Numbered from the stretch's first letter, positions 1 through 7,523 are shown. The stretch is DNA of 39,345 nucleotides from a virus (IMGVR_UViG_3300031785_000016:1-39345), one strand, 5' to 3'. The notes: generated by a model not told the origin, from the letters alone. Numbers and translations are program-made.

Positions 1-195
1 GTATAGAAAGATTATATTTAGAAACAAAAAAAAGATACTTAGGCAAATTCCATGCAGGACATAATCTACTTTTACTTACTGATGAAGGATTGATTTTGTA
101 CGAGACAAGATACAAAAACATTAATTTTAAACATGGTTCTAAAGTAAAAGAAAAAATACGCAAATTGCCATTTTTTAATTACAAAATAGATGGAT
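1..195. repeat. Left copy of terminal direct repeat
   Basis: Bases 1-195 reappear at 39151-39345 with one difference (T at 128, A at 39278). This indicates a circular or terminally redundant molecule of about 39,150 bp. The mismatch changes a Phe codon to Leu in the helicase gene that spans the junction, which suggests population variation or a read error rather than two distinct loci. Confidence 0.95.
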
Positions 196-323
196 TTATT
201 GAGATAGCAAGGCAAGCACATTTTAATGTTGGATATAACGCAGATTGGGTTTATAGAAACTTTTATGGTAGAAAACTTATAAAAGAACTTAAAAAATATC
301 ACAAACAATTCAAAAAATTATAA
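1..323 (+). CDS. C-terminal end of the junction-spanning SF2 helicase
   Basis: This open frame has no start of its own. It is the continuation of the helicase gene that begins at 37506: the phase at base 1 (second codon position) is exactly what joining 39150 to 1 gives, and the combined gene is 1,968 nt, or 655 residues. An internal ATG at 90 could be taken for the start of a 77-residue gene, but the reading frame is open across the whole repeat. The tail is Lys/Tyr-rich with no motif I recognise. Eight bases separate the stop from the methyltransferase ATG at 332, so the two are likely co-transcribed. Confidence 0.85.
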   Translation, partial: IERLYLETKKRYLGKFHAGHNLLLLTDEGLILYETRYKNINFKHGSKVKEKIRKLPFFNYKIDGFIEIARQAHFNVGYNADWVYRNFYGRKLIKELKKYHKQFKKL

Positions 324-331
324 TTAAAAGA

Positions 332-1762
332 ATGAAAAAGTTAAAAATGATTGATCTATTCAGTGGCGGTGGAATGTTCTCCTACGCTGCTGAAAAACTT
401 GTTGGCGGTATTGAAACAATACAATTTTGTGAAATTGATTCATACTGTAAAAAAGTTCTTAAAAAACATTGGCCTTTAGTTCCTATTCACGATGACATCA
501 GAACCTACAAACCAGAACCATATTCAGCAGACATTGTGGTCGGAGGATTTCCTTGCCAAGATTTGTCCTGTAGTGGCAAACGCCTTGGTATCACAAAAGA
601 AACGAGGTCTGGCCTCTTTTACGAACTCATGCGAGTCGTATGCGTGGTTCGACCCAAATACGTCATCATGGAAAACGTGGCAGCGATCCTTAATAACGGA
701 TTGGGAATTGTTCTCGGAGAGCTTTCCAAGGCAGGGTTTGATGCAGAATGGGGAACTTTTCGAGCAAGCGATTATGTCCGAGCCGCCCACCACAGAGATC
801 GATGGTTTTGCATTGCAATTAACAGAGACTTTACCGACCCCAACAGCGATGGATATAAGAGAAGATGGGCTGAAACACGCAACAAAAATGCTGCAGGGGA
901 AAACTCACAGATCATCAGGCCAACCAATACAGGTGACTTTGAGCGACAAAGTAATGATGAATCAAATCAAGGACAATCCAGAGTTGATGAAAATTTATCA
1001 GGATCATCAAATACAGGAAAGGCCATATCTCCCAAGTCAGGAGGAGTTTGTGAGTTATCTAAGAAAACAAGCAACGATCAAGGAACTAGCAGCCAAGACA
1101 AATATCAGGAAAACAAAGATAGAACATTGGTTTCGGAAGGACAAAGCGGGATTCAGTTATCCCAGCATCGAGGATTGGGAAGTGATAAAACCACATTTGA
1201 TAGAGATTCAATTCGACAAAGAAATGACAACAGTGAAAACAAAGGAGTGGACTTCCAAAAGTCCAATATTACCAACTCCGACAGCATCGGACATCGAGGG
1301 AGGGACAGCCAAAGATGTTCAGTTCAAGAACGGCAGCTTTTACAGGGAGAACAAGAAAGGGGAAAGGTGGGGAGTAAAACTCAGGGATGCAATAACAATA
1401 CTCCCAACACCAACAACAATGGATCATTTATCCCAAAGAAGCCCACAGGCACTGAAAAATTTGATGGAGGGAGCAAAGAAAGGAAGGAAATCTTTGTCAA
1501 ATCTGAGGGAAGCAGTCAATCCAGAAACTCAAGAACTGTTCAACAAACTTCAAAATGGAGAAACACAGAACACTTACTCAACCCAAACTGGAAAGAATAT
1601 GGTGTTGAACCCGCAATTTGTGGAGATCCTGATGGGCCTACCTCTGAACTACTCACAAATCGAGCCAGCAGACTTAAGTTGCTCGGAAACGGATTAGTGC
1701 CGCAATGTGCAGCTATCCCTCTACAACGTGTTCTGGATTTAGAAAATGAATCACAAACTTGA
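332..1762 (+). CDS. DNA cytosine-5 methyltransferase (Dcm type) with an overprinted middle
   Basis: Transfers a methyl group from S-adenosylmethionine to cytosine C5 in a specific DNA site. Motif I (DLFSGGG, residues 8-14) binds the cofactor, motif IV (GFPCQ, 72-76) carries catalytic Cys75, motif VI is ENV (114-116), motif VIII is around 153-162 (HRDRWFCIA), and the terminal motif X (LGNGLVPQ) lies in the last 33 residues. Between about 168 and 430, where the target-recognition domain is expected, this frame gives a low-complexity stretch rich in N, S, Q, G, K and E. The same DNA in another frame encodes a well-formed protein (492-1697). Likely role: protecting phage DNA from host restriction. 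No cognate nuclease was seen next to it. Confidence 0.88.
   Translation: MKKLKMIDLFSGGGMFSYAAEKLVGGIETIQFCEIDSYCKKVLKKHWPLVPIHDDIRTYKPEPYSADIVVGGFPCQDLSCSGKRLGITKETRSGLFYELMRVVCVVRPKYVIMENVAAILNNGLGIVLGELSKAGFDAEWGTFRASDYVRAAHHRDRWFCIAINRDFTDPNSDGYKRRWAETRNKNAAGENSQIIRPTNTGDFERQSNDESNQGQSRVDENLSGSSNTGKAISPKSGGVCELSKKTSNDQGTSSQDKYQENKDRTLVSEGQSGIQLSQHRGLGSDKTTFDRDSIRQRNDNSENKGVDFQKSNITNSDSIGHRGRDSQRCSVQERQLLQGEQERGKVGSKTQGCNNNTPNTNNNGSFIPKKPTGTEKFDGGSKERKEIFVKSEGSSQSRNSRTVQQTSKWRNTEHLLNPNWKEYGVEPAICGDPDGPTSELLTNRASRLKLLGNGLVPQCAAIPLQRVLDLENESQT
492..1697 (+). CDS. Overprinted methyltransferase-associated protein with an HTH-like domain
   Basis: This 401-codon frame lies entirely inside the methyltransferase gene, shifted by one base. 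A second frame this long without a stop in AT-rich DNA is very unlikely by chance. The product looks globular. It has a TSSWKT-type segment (about 57-62), LPTPT motifs at 114, 260 and 304, an HTH-like stretch ending in IEHWFR (about 183-222), and a C-terminal NPQFVEILMGLPLNY. From memory, SSWKT/LPTPT/MGFP proteins occur in or beside phage Dcm genes, and a VEHWFR domain occurs inside some phage and archaeal DNA methyltransferases. I infer an accessory or target-recognition partner. No clear Shine-Dalgarno precedes the ATG, so the start is uncertain. Confidence 0.6.
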   Translation: MTSEPTNQNHIQQTLWSEDFLAKICPVVANALVSQKKRGLASFTNSCESYAWFDPNTSSWKTWQRSLITDWELFSESFPRQGLMQNGELFEQAIMSEPPTTEIDGFALQLTETLPTPTAMDIREDGLKHATKMLQGKTHRSSGQPIQVTLSDKVMMNQIKDNPELMKIYQDHQIQERPYLPSQEEFVSYLRKQATIKELAAKTNIRKTKIEHWFRKDKAGFSYPSIEDWEVIKPHLIEIQFDKEMTTVKTKEWTSKSPILPTPTASDIEGGTAKDVQFKNGSFYRENKKGERWGVKLRDAITILPTPTTMDHLSQRSPQALKNLMEGAKKGRKSLSNLREAVNPETQELFNKLQNGETQNTYSTQTGKNMVLNPQFVEILMGLPLNYSQIEPADLSCSETD

Positions 1763-1952
1763 ATTTCAGTTCAAAAAAGCTTTTTTAGAGCAAGAATCAG
1801 AGAAATTTATTGATTATCTTTGTGAGCCTAGAACGAGAAGAGAAGTTTATGTTGCAATAGAAAAGATTGCATTATTACAGTTAGAGATTCAAAATTGTGA
1901 GGATATTATTTACAGCGCAAATATTCCAGAATGTGATGATCCGTTGTTTTAA
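1746..1952 (+). CDS. Small hypothetical protein
   Basis: Encodes 68 residues, acidic and mostly helical by appearance. The ATG lies 17 bases inside the end of the methyltransferase gene, a typical coupled arrangement. I recognise no motif. The position suggests an accessory early gene in the helicase-methyltransferase transcript. Confidence 0.6.
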   Translation: MNHKLEFQFKKAFLEQESEKFIDYLCEPRTRREVYVAIEKIALLQLEIQNCEDIIYSANIPECDDPLF

Positions 1953-1982
1953 GAGTTAATATCTAAATGTAAGAGATTGCCC

Positions 1983-2171
1983 ATGCTTCGCTACCTCAAA
2001 CGATACATGAACATCTTTCTCAACATCAAAGCTGAAGATGCCCATAGGCTCAGACAGTTTTTGAAAAAGAACCCATCAACTAAAGGATCTGGTGTTTCAA
2101 GAGAACATCTTGACGCTGGTATTATTTCCAGAGTTGTTTTTCAATTAGAACACGCTTTAAATGAATTATGA
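1983..2171 (+). CDS. Small hypothetical protein
   Basis: Encodes about 62 residues from ATG 1983. An in-frame TTG at 1977 and an ATG at 2007 are alternatives. The protein is basic, and its middle (STKGSGVSREHLDAGIISR) looks helical. There is no recognised family. Its stop directly abuts the predicted RNA structure at 2173-2283. Confidence 0.5.
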   Translation: MLRYLKRYMNIFLNIKAEDAHRLRQFLKKNPSTKGSGVSREHLDAGIISRVVFQLEHALNEL

Positions 2172-2172
2172 G

Positions 2173-2283
2173 AGTCGGGTAGCCTGACGATCCATTGCAA
2201 AGCTGGATCTGAAAGCCATACAATACCTACTGAGACTTAGGAAAGGCAGGGGAGCAAGCGAAGTGCTTATCCATCACCCGACT
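2173..2283. ncRNA. Candidate structured RNA or 3' structural element
   Basis: A 111-base stretch between convergent genes folds by eye into a multi-branch structure. The closing helix is AGTCGGGT (2173-2180) with ACCCGACT (2276-2283). Inside it are GCCT/AGGC (2182-2185 with 2244-2247), GATCCA/TGGATC (2189-2194 with 2204-2209), CCTA/TAGG (2226-2229 with 2238-2241), and a GGA..AAGC/GCTT..TCC hairpin (2251-2272). It is visibly GC-richer than its surroundings. It may be a small RNA, a riboswitch-like element or a bidirectional 3' end structure. I could not assign it to a known RNA family. Confidence 0.5.
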
Positions 2284-2479
2284 ACTCTTTTAAAATATAT
2301 TTAGCTTTTATGTCATCAATAATCATTTCTGGATATTGAAGAGTTTGCCATCTATGACCACATTCAAGACATAATCTGCGTCTTAGAATAATATGTTTTT
2401 TATTTCTCTCTGATCTAATTACTTTTTGATCGGTGTATTCAACACAAATAGGACATTTAATCCAAGTTAGACGTTTCAT
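2282..2479 (-). CDS. NrdR-like zinc-ribbon protein
   Basis: Encodes 65 residues with two Cys pairs, C9-x2-C12 and C37-x2-C40, in the arrangement CPIC...RRRLCLECGHRWQT. This closely resembles the N-terminal zinc ribbon of NrdR, the repressor of ribonucleotide reductase genes, but the ATP-cone domain of NrdR is absent. It may bind DNA or act as a small regulator. The gene overlaps the end of the RusA-like gene upstream by 23 bases and is probably translated from the same minus-strand message. Its stop lies in the closing helix of the RNA element at 2173-2283. Confidence 0.65.
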   Translation of the reverse strand: MKRLTWIKCPICVEYTDQKVIRSERNKKHIILRRRLCLECGHRWQTLQYPEMIIDDIKAKYILKE

Positions 2480-2900
2480 TTATTGTTTTTATTTTTATGT
2501 TTGCACCAGTTTCAGATTCTGTTTCGCAATACTTTTTGACAGCGTGTAAAGATACAACTTGGCTATCGTCAGCAAATGCGGACTTAGTTAGACTATCCAG
2601 TAATGCTCTGCAATGTTTGTCTAGATCACCTTTGTTTTTGTTGGTGATATACACAGGGGCAGCTTGACGCACCATGCCATTTGGGAGATAGTGCTTTTGC
2701 GGCCTTTTAAAAAAGAAACTTACCTCTATTTCAACTGGTTCTAATATTATATCGGTCACAATCAACTTCGCCCTCATTTCCACCTGTTTTCGCCATGACC
2801 TTAGACGCTTACTTGTCTCAACCATTATTCCATTGCCTATATGTTTTTTGCTTCCCTGTGGAGCAGATTCCATGCCTTTTACAGAAATAATATATTCCAT
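2457..2900 (-). CDS. RusA-like Holliday-junction resolvase
   Basis: RusA-family endonucleases cut four-way DNA junctions during phage recombination and before packaging. The 147-residue length fits the family. The signature is NKGDLDKHCRALLDSL (residues 89-104) followed by FADDSQVV (109-116), giving the Asp cluster D92, D94, D102, D111 and D112. The lysine usually found in the DxDNxxK motif appears to be Arg98 here. The ATG is only five bases from the divergent initiator ATG at 2906, so the promoter for one or both must lie inside the opposite gene. Confidence 0.8.
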   Translation of the reverse strand: MEYIISVKGMESAPQGSKKHIGNGIMVETSKRLRSWRKQVEMRAKLIVTDIILEPVEIEVSFFFKRPQKHYLPNGMVRQAAPVYITNKNKGDLDKHCRALLDSLTKSAFADDSQVVSLHAVKKYCETESETGANIKIKTINETSNLD

Positions 2901-2905
2901 AGAAA

Positions 2906-3652
2906 ATGAGTTTTATTCCAGAGAATACCCCATTTATCGCATTGCCAACAGCTTTAAAAGGTAAAGTCACACCAAACCAACTTTCAGTGATTTGGGTATT
3001 GCAGTCATATTATCCAAACATTTGGCCAAGCTACCAGACCATTGCTAAGGACGCAATGATGTCCTCTCGCACAGTCATAAGAACTGTCAACCAATTAGTA
3101 GAACTTGGATTGCTACAAAAACAAATAAGGATTGATGAAAATAACCAGATGACAAACTGCTACAGAGTCACTGTCTGGAAACATTTTAAACCATCACCTG
3201 TGATAAGCCCATCGATAACAAGAGGGGGTGTCTTAGAGTCACAGGGGGGTGACAGAGAGTCACAGGGGTTATGTCAAAAAGTCATAGCCCCTATGTCACA
3301 GAGTCACCCTAAGAAAAACAATATAACTAAAACAATTAACTATAAAAATAAAAGCTTTGAACCTTTTTGGAAAACTTATCTAGAAATACCAAAAGACATG
3401 AGAACAATATCCCTGTCAAAAAAGCTTGCATACAATGAATTTATGAAATTAGATACAAACACAAGGGACAAACTGAAACAGTGCCTTGAGGCCGATTTGA
3501 GAGCCAGAACAAAGACACTTAAAGCTGATAAGTTTACTCCATTATTTCCTGATGCACACCGCTGGATAAAAAATGGTCAATATGAACAATATTTATTGAC
3601 ACTGGATAAAAAAGCACCTACATTAAGAAAACCCAAAACCACCCCTTTTTAA
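2906..3652 (+). CDS. Winged-helix replication initiator (lambda O-like organisation)
   Basis: Encodes 248 residues in two parts. Residues about 15-90 form a helix-turn-helix of the type seen in phage replication organisers (PSYQTIAKDAMMSSRTVIRT, then VNQLVELGLLQKQ). A polar linker (about 105-150) follows, and then a C-terminal part (FEPFWKTYLEIP..., DAHRWIKNGQYEQYL) like that of phage O/DnaD-type proteins. The DNA encoding the linker carries repeated GTCAC-AGGGG units and then an AT-rich tract, the layout of the lambda origin inside gene O. Probable role: binding the origin and recruiting the replication helicase. Identification rests on architecture, not on a database match. Confidence 0.65.
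   Translation: MSFIPENTPFIALPTALKGKVTPNQLSVIWVLQSYYPNIWPSYQTIAKDAMMSSRTVIRTVNQLVELGLLQKQIRIDENNQMTNCYRVTVWKHFKPSPVISPSITRGGVLESQGGDRESQGLCQKVIAPMSQSHPKKNNITKTINYKNKSFEPFWKTYLEIPKDMRTISLSKKLAYNEFMKLDTNTRDKLKQCLEADLRARTKTLKADKFTPLFPDAHRWIKNGQYEQYLLTLDKKAPTLRKPKTTPF
3190..3355. other. Candidate replication origin (iterons plus AT-rich tract)
   Basis: The 13-base unit AGAGTCACAGGGG occurs at 3235-3247 and 3256-3268. Related or inverted GTCAC/GTGAC cores occur at 3195-3202, 3249-3253, 3295-3299 and 3302-3306. An imperfect inverted pair GGGGTTATGTC/GTCATAGCCCC lies at 3265-3288. Bases 3311-3355 are almost entirely A/T. This resembles iterons beside an unwinding element within the initiator gene. 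Confidence 0.5.
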
Positions 3653-4120
3653 ATGAAAAATTATAAACGATCACCCATTGATCGGGAAGTTACTTTTAAA
3701 GCACCACATTACGAATGTCATGCTTGTAACGATTCTGGAATAATCCATAATTCTGATGGACTAATCAACCATCACTTGCCTGATTATGATATAGATGACT
3801 CAGGAAAACGCTGTGGTGGACAGGATTTAGCTCTGATATGCTGGTGTGCAGCTGCTAACGCAACTTACGATCAAGACAATCAATTAATCTGTAAAGGTTA
3901 TAGGGATTTAGATAACAACATAAGAAACAATCTTGGTGTAAATCTTGATATTGATATTGTTAGAGAAATTCATAATATTAGAAAAGAAAATTGGATAAAA
4001 ACAACCAAATTAATGAATAAGATTATTGCTGATAATTTAAAAAAGAAAAAAACTAAATTGCCACCAGAAGTCCAAAAAGTAAAACGTCAACTAGCAAACT
4101 TTACTATTAAATCATTATGA
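3653..4120 (+). CDS. Hypothetical protein with a Cys-rich N-terminal half
   Basis: Encodes 155 residues. The ATG follows the initiator stop with no gap. The N-terminal half has CHAC (about 23-26), RCGGQD and CWC motifs, which suggests a zinc-binding fold. The C-terminal half is helical and Lys-rich (NLKKKKTKLPPEVQKVKRQL). A role in replication is suggested only by position. I recognise no family. Confidence 0.6.
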   Translation: MKNYKRSPIDREVTFKAPHYECHACNDSGIIHNSDGLINHHLPDYDIDDSGKRCGGQDLALICWCAAANATYDQDNQLICKGYRDLDNNIRNNLGVNLDIDIVREIHNIRKENWIKTTKLMNKIIADNLKKKKTKLPPEVQKVKRQLANFTIKSL

Positions 4121-4269
4121 ATGAAGAAGAATTAAAAATGAGAAGGAGACATCAAATGATGTATAAAATCAATCAAGAGTATTTTAAAGATGGTAAATTT
4201 AGAAATTTACATGAATTTTATTTAGAAAATGAAAAAATACTAAATGATTATGAAAAACAAAGACTTTGA
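4117..4269 (+). CDS. Small hypothetical protein
   Basis: Encodes 50 residues. Its ATG overlaps the preceding stop (ATGA), a common sign of coupled translation. The protein is rich in charged and aromatic residues (MNEEELKMRRRHQMMYK...). No family is recognised. Confidence 0.55.
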   Translation: MNEEELKMRRRHQMMYKINQEYFKDGKFRNLHEFYLENEKILNDYEKQRL

Positions 4270-4378
4270 CAGCTTTAATAATGACCGCATCAATGCACTA
4301 AGAAAAAGGATTGATGAACTCATATACTTAAAAAATAGCTGGGAAAAACAAAGTAAATCGACAAAAACTAACGATTGA
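4250..4378 (+). CDS. Small coiled-coil-like hypothetical protein
   Basis: Encodes 42 residues (MKNKDFDSFNNDRINALRK...) and overlaps the previous gene by 20 bases. The heptad-like RINALRKRIDELIYLKNS segment suggests a short helix. It lies directly before the terminase genes. Confidence 0.5.
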   Translation: MKNKDFDSFNNDRINALRKRIDELIYLKNSWEKQSKSTKTND

Positions 4379-4414
4379 CGCTACATTTAGAATAATAAAA
4401 ACCATAACTTTATA

Positions 4415-4738
4415 GTGTCTAACGGCAGAACTAGTAAGAATGAGCATGAGTTCAGAGTGAACAAAGTTGCAAAGCTTTTATCTGTTGGCACTGTTCGATC
4501 AGAAATAAGTCAGTTTGCATCAACTGAGTGGGGTGTTAGTCAAAGATCAATAGATAGATATATTCAAGAAGCAACTGTGATCTTAAAGCAAGACTTTGAT
4601 ATTGACCGTAGACAATTTACGGCTGAAGTTTTAGCTCAGTATGCCTCATTGGCAAAAGAGGCTAGAAAATCAGGGCAGCTTACAGTTGCTTTAGGCTGTA
4701 TTAATTCAATGGCAAAGGTCGGTCAGGTGATGTCTTGA
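4415..4738 (+). CDS. terS: Small terminase subunit
   Basis: DNA-recognition subunit of the packaging motor. The 107-residue product starts with GTG. Its helix-turn-helix region (VAKLLSVGTVRSEISQFAS...WGVSQRSIDRYIQEA, about 18-53) is typical of TerS proteins and is followed by a helical oligomerisation segment. It overlaps the large subunit by four bases, the standard terS-terL arrangement. Function is inferred from the fold pattern and context. Confidence 0.75.
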   Translation: MSNGRTSKNEHEFRVNKVAKLLSVGTVRSEISQFASTEWGVSQRSIDRYIQEATVILKQDFDIDRRQFTAEVLAQYASLAKEARKSGQLTVALGCINSMAKVGQVMS

Positions 4739-6075
4739 GCATACTGAACAGAGAAGGATCAGTCTTAGATCACATAGGTAGTCACTACACTGACATTGAT
4801 ACTGGAGAGCTACTGGAAAGAATTAGAAATGACTTACACCCACCACAGCAACAGTTCTTTGATAATCAGAATGAAATAGTAGGACTTAGTGCAGGATATG
4901 GTGCTGGTAAGACAAGAGCTTTGTGCAGTATGGCCGTAAAGCTTGCAGCCCAAAACATAGGATTTATTGGTGCTGTTATGGAACCTACTGCCCCATTGAT
5001 TAGAGACATTTGGCAAACAGACTTTGAGTTGTTCCTTGAGCAGTATGAGATTCCATATACTTTCAGAGCTAGTCCGCTACCAGAATATACTTTGCACTTT
5101 AAAGAAGGTGATAGCAAGCTGCTATGCAGATCCTTTGAAAACTGGAGCAGAATTATAGGACTCAATTTATCGCACGTTCTAGTTGATGAAATAGATGTTG
5201 TTTCACCTACTATTGCTGACAAAGCTTTCCCAAAGATATTGGGACGATTAAGAGCTGGTAATGTTCGCCAGTTTTGTGCAGCAAGTACACCAGAAGGATT
5301 TAGATGGCTATATAACACCTTCGGTACAGATGAAGCAAAGGAGAGAACAGACAGGCAGCTAATTAAGATGAGGACAGAAGATAACCCACATTTGCCCAGT
5401 GACTTCATTGAACGTATGCAAAGCAACTATGACCCATCAATGTTGCAAGCTTACCTAAATGGAGAGTTTATTAACTTAACCACTGGGCAAGTATATAGTC
5501 GCTTTACTAGAGAACAGAATGTTACAAACATCAAGCCTGACATTGGCCTTGAACCTCTTAGAATTGGGGTCGATTTTAATATTTCAAACACAAACGCTGT
5601 AATCGGTATTGTTCAAGATCAAAAATTGTTAATATTTGACGAAATTTCGGCTGCCTACGATACTGATTCATTGGCACAAACCATTAAGTCCAGATATCCT
5701 ATGAACAAGATATACGTTTACCCAGATGCTAGTGGAGGAAACAGGAGTACAAATGCGAGCCAGACAGACATTGAGATACTGGCTGGATATGGTTTCAGCA
5801 ATCAAAGTCCCCGTAGCAACCCGCCAGTCAGAGATAGGGTCGCTTCCGTACAGGCTTTACTATGTAACGGCAAGGGGGAAAGCCGTTTACAAATCCATGC
5901 CAGTTGCAGAAAGCTAATCGAATCAATGGAACTTCAGTCATATACAGAAAAAGGAGAACCAGATAAAGAGTCTGGCTATGACCACATGGCTGATGCTCTT
6001 GGGTATCTGATATGGAGAGAGTTCAATCCATTATTTGCAAGGTCGGGCAAACCTACAGGGATTAGAATATATTAA
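4735..6075 (+). CDS. terL: Large terminase subunit (ATPase and nuclease)
   Basis: Motor that pumps DNA into the prohead and cuts it. The 446-residue protein has a Walker A (SAGYGAGKT, about 52-60), Walker B (VLVDEID, 148-154), a coupling region near CAAST (181-185) and an RNase H-like nuclease with acidic residues D280 (GVDFN), D331 (YPDASGG) and D416/D420 (DHMADALGYL). The start is TTG at 4735, overlapping the terS stop; no ATG lies near. The packaging mode cannot be read from the protein by eye. Confidence 0.93.
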   Translation: MSILNREGSVLDHIGSHYTDIDTGELLERIRNDLHPPQQQFFDNQNEIVGLSAGYGAGKTRALCSMAVKLAAQNIGFIGAVMEPTAPLIRDIWQTDFELFLEQYEIPYTFRASPLPEYTLHFKEGDSKLLCRSFENWSRIIGLNLSHVLVDEIDVVSPTIADKAFPKILGRLRAGNVRQFCAASTPEGFRWLYNTFGTDEAKERTDRQLIKMRTEDNPHLPSDFIERMQSNYDPSMLQAYLNGEFINLTTGQVYSRFTREQNVTNIKPDIGLEPLRIGVDFNISNTNAVIGIVQDQKLLIFDEISAAYDTDSLAQTIKSRYPMNKIYVYPDASGGNRSTNASQTDIEILAGYGFSNQSPRSNPPVRDRVASVQALLCNGKGESRLQIHASCRKLIESMELQSYTEKGEPDKESGYDHMADALGYLIWREFNPLFARSGKPTGIRIY

Positions 6076-6101
6076 GATCATGGTATTATTGAGGCAAAAC
6101 T

Positions 6102-7520
6102 GTGTATAGCTCACTAAATATTTACAATCAGCCCATAACAGTAGCTCCTACAACAGTTGTAAGCCCAAACGCAGCTTATCAACGCATGGCTCAGTTCTGG
6201 GATTTGATAGCAGATTTAAAGGAAGGGACATACAAGATTAGATCAGAACATAGGAAATACTTGCCTCAGTTAGAAAGGGAGGTAGATGACAGCTATGACC
6301 GCAGACTTGCAAGGTCAACAGTAGTCCCATATCTTCAGAGAATCGAGAAAATGTTGTCAGGTATGCTGGTTAGAAAGCCAGTAAGACTTGATGATGTATC
6401 TGACTTAGTAAGAGAACAGTTATTTGATGTAGACCTCGAAGGCAACGACTTGAATATTTGGCTTTATCAGACAGCAAGAATAGTAATATCATTCGGCCAT
6501 TGTGGTGTTTTGGTAGATGCACCAAAGGAAGGCGAGAAAACAAGGCCATACTGGGTGACATATAAACCATCAGATATTTTAGGCTGGAGAACCGAGATCA
6601 TAGATGGTTCAAGGGTACTCACACAAGTGCGTTTGTTGGAAAAGGTTGTTGAACCAGATGGAGCTTATGGTGAGAAGAACATTACACAGGTTAGGGTTTT
6701 AGAGCGTGGTAGATATGAAATCCACAGAAAAGACGATAAAAAAGGCGAATATAAATTGTTTGAAGAGGGTGAAATGAGCCTTAAAGACAAAATACCTTTT
6801 GCTGTAGCATATTCAAACAGAGTTGGATTTTATGAAAGCCGCAGTCCTTTATATGACATTGCTGAATTAAACTTAAAGCATTATCAGATCCAGTCTGACT
6901 TGGACAACATATTACACATCAGTTCTGTTCCATTACTTGCAGTCTTTGGCTATCCAAATGCAGATGAGATAACAACAGGCCCCAGTGAGGCATTAGCATT
7001 GCCACCTGAGTCTCGCATGGAATATATCAGTCCATCAGGAGATAGCTATGATAGTCAGTTCAAAAGACTTGATGATATTAAGGAACAGATAAATACTTTA
7101 TCTTTAGCTGCAGTTCTTGGGCAGAAGTTAGTGGGAGAGACAGCAGAGGCTAAAAGAATTGATAGATCCCAGAATGACAGCACAATGATGGTTGTTGCCC
7201 AGCAGATGCAAGACTTGATTGATAACTGCCTTAAGTTTCATAGTGAGTATTTAAATGAGCCTAACGCTGGAAGCAGTTTTGTAAACAGAGACTTTGTTTC
7301 TACAAGATTAGAACCACAAGAGATCCAGTCATTACTTGCATTGTTTACCTCTGGCACAATTAGTCAGGAGACATTATTGAATCAGCTATCGGCTGGAGAG
7401 ATTCTCGGTGATGACTTTGATGTTGAAGACGAGATCGAAACAACACAGAATGGAGGACTTGCAGAAAGGGAAGAGCTACCAGCCCCAGCGGAGGAGCCAG
7501 CGAACGCAGAGGACGAATGA
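6102..7520 (+). CDS. Portal protein (DUF4055-like)
   Basis: Forms the ring at the head vertex through which DNA passes. The 472-residue product starts with GTG, preceded by a GAGG ribosome site about 8 bases upstream. The sequence matches the DUF4055 portal type as I remember it: an N-terminal helical part (YQRMAQFWDLIADLKEGT), a central wing, and a long stem and clip with SLAAVLGQKL. The acidic C-terminus (PAPAEEPANAEDE) is common in portals. It lies directly after terL and before the MuF gene. Confidence 0.88.
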   Translation: MYSSLNIYNQPITVAPTTVVSPNAAYQRMAQFWDLIADLKEGTYKIRSEHRKYLPQLEREVDDSYDRRLARSTVVPYLQRIEKMLSGMLVRKPVRLDDVSDLVREQLFDVDLEGNDLNIWLYQTARIVISFGHCGVLVDAPKEGEKTRPYWVTYKPSDILGWRTEIIDGSRVLTQVRLLEKVVEPDGAYGEKNITQVRVLERGRYEIHRKDDKKGEYKLFEEGEMSLKDKIPFAVAYSNRVGFYESRSPLYDIAELNLKHYQIQSDLDNILHISSVPLLAVFGYPNADEITTGPSEALALPPESRMEYISPSGDSYDSQFKRLDDIKEQINTLSLAAVLGQKLVGETAEAKRIDRSQNDSTMMVVAQQMQDLIDNCLKFHSEYLNEPNAGSSFVNRDFVSTRLEPQEIQSLLALFTSGTISQETLLNQLSAGEILGDDFDVEDEIETTQNGGLAEREELPAPAEEPANAEDE

Positions 7521-7523
7521 TAA

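Noticed and set aside
72-308. Minus-strand frame of 78 codons
   Set aside because: Antisense to the helicase C-terminus; Phe/Tyr-rich shadow of Lys/Asn codons.
524-793. Minus-strand frame inside the methyltransferase
   Set aside because: Would be a third frame on the same DNA. No recognisable motif and no ribosome site.
2173-2283. tRNA
   Set aside because: The multi-helix fold suggested a tRNA at first, but there is no TTC-type T-loop, anticodon arm geometry or 7-pair acceptor with a discriminator.
3235-3310. CRISPR array
   Set aside because: Repeats are short, irregularly spaced and inside a gene; they fit iterons better.
4866-5426. Minus-strand frame of 186 codons
   Set aside because: Antisense to the large terminase; Ser/Leu-rich composition typical of shadows.
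5726-5917. Plus-strand 63-codon frame in the terminase gene
   Set aside because: Overlaps the conserved nuclease domain in another frame, with no supporting signal.
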